Shown here piece after piece: positions 5,433 through 6,168 of a DNA stretch of 6,168 bases. This DNA is from JAKBCQ01 sp021807585. GTDB taxonomy: Bacteria > Planctomycetota > Planctomycetia > Isosphaerales > Isosphaeraceae. The stretch is from NCBI GenBank assembly GCA_027325115.1, contig DAHWFG010000355.1, positions 1 through 6,168 on the forward strand. Direction: 5' to 3'. Under the pieces are notes generated by a model. It was not told where the DNA came from and did not search any database. It saw nothing but the letters and a program-made list of their open reading frames with translations. Made by a program: the position numbers and the translations under genes. Every line of letters begins with the position of its first letter. Position 1 is the stretch's first letter.

Positions 5433-5747
5433 ATGTCTGTTCTTAAAAAAGTGTTGGGTTTCATCGTCGGGGTGATCGGCGATTTCGTCGGCCCCGCGGC
5501 GAATTCTATCAAAGGCCATTTGAATGTGGTCGAGTTGATCAAAGTCGCGATCTCCGCGGTCGCGAGCGGCGGAGGCGTTTTGGGCATCCTCCAGGCGGCC
5601 CTCCCCGCGATCGGCCTGATCTTCCCCTTGCCGCAAGACGCGGCGCTCGCCGCCGCGGTCCTCACCGCGATCGGCGAGGTGATCAGGCGGTTGTCTCACG
5701 GCGGCCCGCCCCCTTCGCCCGCCCCCGTCGCCAAGGTGAAACGCTGA
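5433..5747 (+). CDS. Small hydrophobic membrane-active protein, 104 aa
   Basis: Not a recognised family. The N-terminus MSVLKKVLGFIVGVIGDFVG is an amphipathic or hydrophobic helix. Residues 32-64 contain a long hydrophobic stretch interrupted by GGG (46-48). Residues 69-85 (AALAAAVLTAIGEVIRR) are a third helix with a charged end. The tail (88-104) is rich in Pro and ends in basic residues. Two to three membrane helices plus a basic tail are holin-like, but a bacteriocin-like or accessory membrane protein is equally possible. I chose ATG 5433 because GGAG (5423-5426) lies 6 bases before it; ATG 5421 in the same frame would add four residues and overlap that site. The stop overlaps the next ATG by one base (TGATG), implying coupled translation. 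Confidence 0.8.
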   Translation: MSVLKKVLGFIVGVIGDFVGPAANSIKGHLNVVELIKVAISAVASGGGVLGILQAALPAIGLIFPLPQDAALAAAVLTAIGEVIRRLSHGGPPPSPAPVAKVKR

Positions 5748-6094
5748 TGTTCAAGCCGTTCCGACGCGTCGGTCGGCCGATCGTGATCGAAACAATCGAG
5801 CGCGGGGGACACGTTCCCCCCGCTCCCAAGCTCACCACGTTAATTCTTAATACGATACGGACCGATCGAATGAACATCAATCATCACACTTACGAAACAC
5901 CCGTCTGCTTCGCCGGAAGCACCGCGATGTTCGGACTCGCCTTCCGATTATTGCAAGACGGTGTCGGACTCCTGCCGATTCTCGCCGCCTTCCTCGGAGG
6001 CGCGGGCACCTTCCTCCTCGGCATCGCCGGAATCTTCCGCGAATATCGCTCGTGGCGCGATTCCAATAAAGAACGTGGTAAAAAACAGATCTAA
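5747..6094 (+). CDS. Holin-like two-helix membrane protein (115 aa, or 74 aa from 5870)
   Basis: Using the TGATG overlap start, the first 41 residues are basic and irregular. The recognisable part begins at M42 (ATG 5870). It has a first hydrophobic helix (53-69, VCFAGSTAMFGLAFRLL), a short QDG turn, a second helix (73-97, rich in Gly, Leu and Ala) and a strongly charged tail (98-115, REYRSWRD..KERGKK). Two helices with a tight turn and a cytoplasmic charged tail is the class II holin layout. Holins form pores that release lysins or collapse the membrane. A strong hairpin (5798-5825) lies inside the first 41 codons, which suggests that stretch may be a leader and 5870 the true start. Ribosome sites are weak for both starts (AAGG before 5747, GGA before 5870). 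Holins are poorly conserved, so the assignment rests on topology and neighbours. Confidence 0.62.
   Translation: MFKPFRRVGRPIVIETIERGGHVPPAPKLTTLILNTIRTDRMNINHHTYETPVCFAGSTAMFGLAFRLLQDGVGLLPILAAFLGGAGTFLLGIAGIFREYRSWRDSNKERGKKQI
5798..5825 (+). other. Strong GC hairpin between the last two genes
   Basis: Arms 5798-5809 and 5815-5825 form an 11-bp stem (GAGCG..GGGGGA / TCCCCCCGCTC) with one bulged C (5803) and a 5-base CACGT loop. No T-run follows. It falls in the 5' part of the longer version of the last ORF, or in the leader of the shorter one. It could damp read-through or expose the start at 5870 only when opened. Confidence 0.5.
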
Positions 6095-6102
6095 ACGCGT
6101 TC

Positions 6103-6128
6103 GCTCGACGCGATCGATCGCGTCGAGC
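6103..6128. terminator. 26-bp perfect palindrome at the cassette end
   Basis: The sequence 6103-6128 is exactly self-complementary: GCTCGACG, then CGATCGATCG, then CGTCGAGC. It starts 8 bases after the last stop. As RNA it gives a stem of about 11 bp. A TTTT run appears only at 6140-6143, so it is a terminator-like hairpin rather than a textbook terminator. It may serve both strands. Confidence 0.45.
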
Positions 6129-6168
6129 TTCAGCCTAGATTTTAGCAATCTAATGGAATATATTATTA

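Noticed and set aside
3206..6094. Diversity-generating retroelement or retron
   Set aside because: No reverse transcriptase, no template/variable repeat pair and no msr/msd-like structure is visible in the window.

Overview
The window looks like a piece of a GC-rich, probably planctomycete genome (Isosphaeraceae-like). That guess rests on intergenic palindromes whose translations read GEPPGEP, ACGEGRGG and KAPKNQRTKEP, which I remember from planctomycete annotations. It also rests on weak use of Shine-Dalgarno sequences and on very frequent CGATCG hexamers. No ribosomal or taxonomic marker gene is present, so this is an inference. All convincing genes lie on the + strand.

Layout. (1) 1-1447: a candidate promoter, a complete GT-B fold, GT4-type glycosyltransferase (181-1410), and a stem-loop that starts in its stop codon. 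(2) 1448-3205: about 1.8 kb with no convincing gene, packed with palindromic elements. These are a REP-like double palindrome (1484-1568), a nested 288-bp inverted-repeat element (1674-1961) with an inner GEPPGEP-type palindrome (1790-1902), a third inverted repeat with competing arms and a T-run (1988-2155), and an ACCAAAGA tandem/inverted repeat patch (3020-3159). One cysteine-rich minus-strand ORF (2310-2543) is possible but weak. (3) 3206-6094: a run of five same-strand genes. They are a small single-pass membrane protein, a papain-like (C1) cysteine peptidase with all catalytic residues but no signal peptide or prosegment, an Asp/Arg/Ser/Pro-rich repeat-bearing protein with a compact Trp/Cys-containing C-terminus, a 104-residue hydrophobic protein, and a small two-helix holin-like membrane protein with a charged tail. 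A 26-bp perfect palindrome closes the run.

How the parts may work together. The first two cassette genes are tightly coupled (3-nt gap, with a good ribosome binding site inside the first). The last two overlap by one base (TGATG). A soluble peptidase next to several tiny membrane proteins, one holin-like, resembles a lysis or release cassette from a prophage or phage-derived element, or a membrane-associated proteolytic toxin-like module. No phage structural, integrase or replication gene is visible, so this is a hypothesis. The glycosyltransferase seems unrelated and is separated from the cassette by the repeat-rich island.
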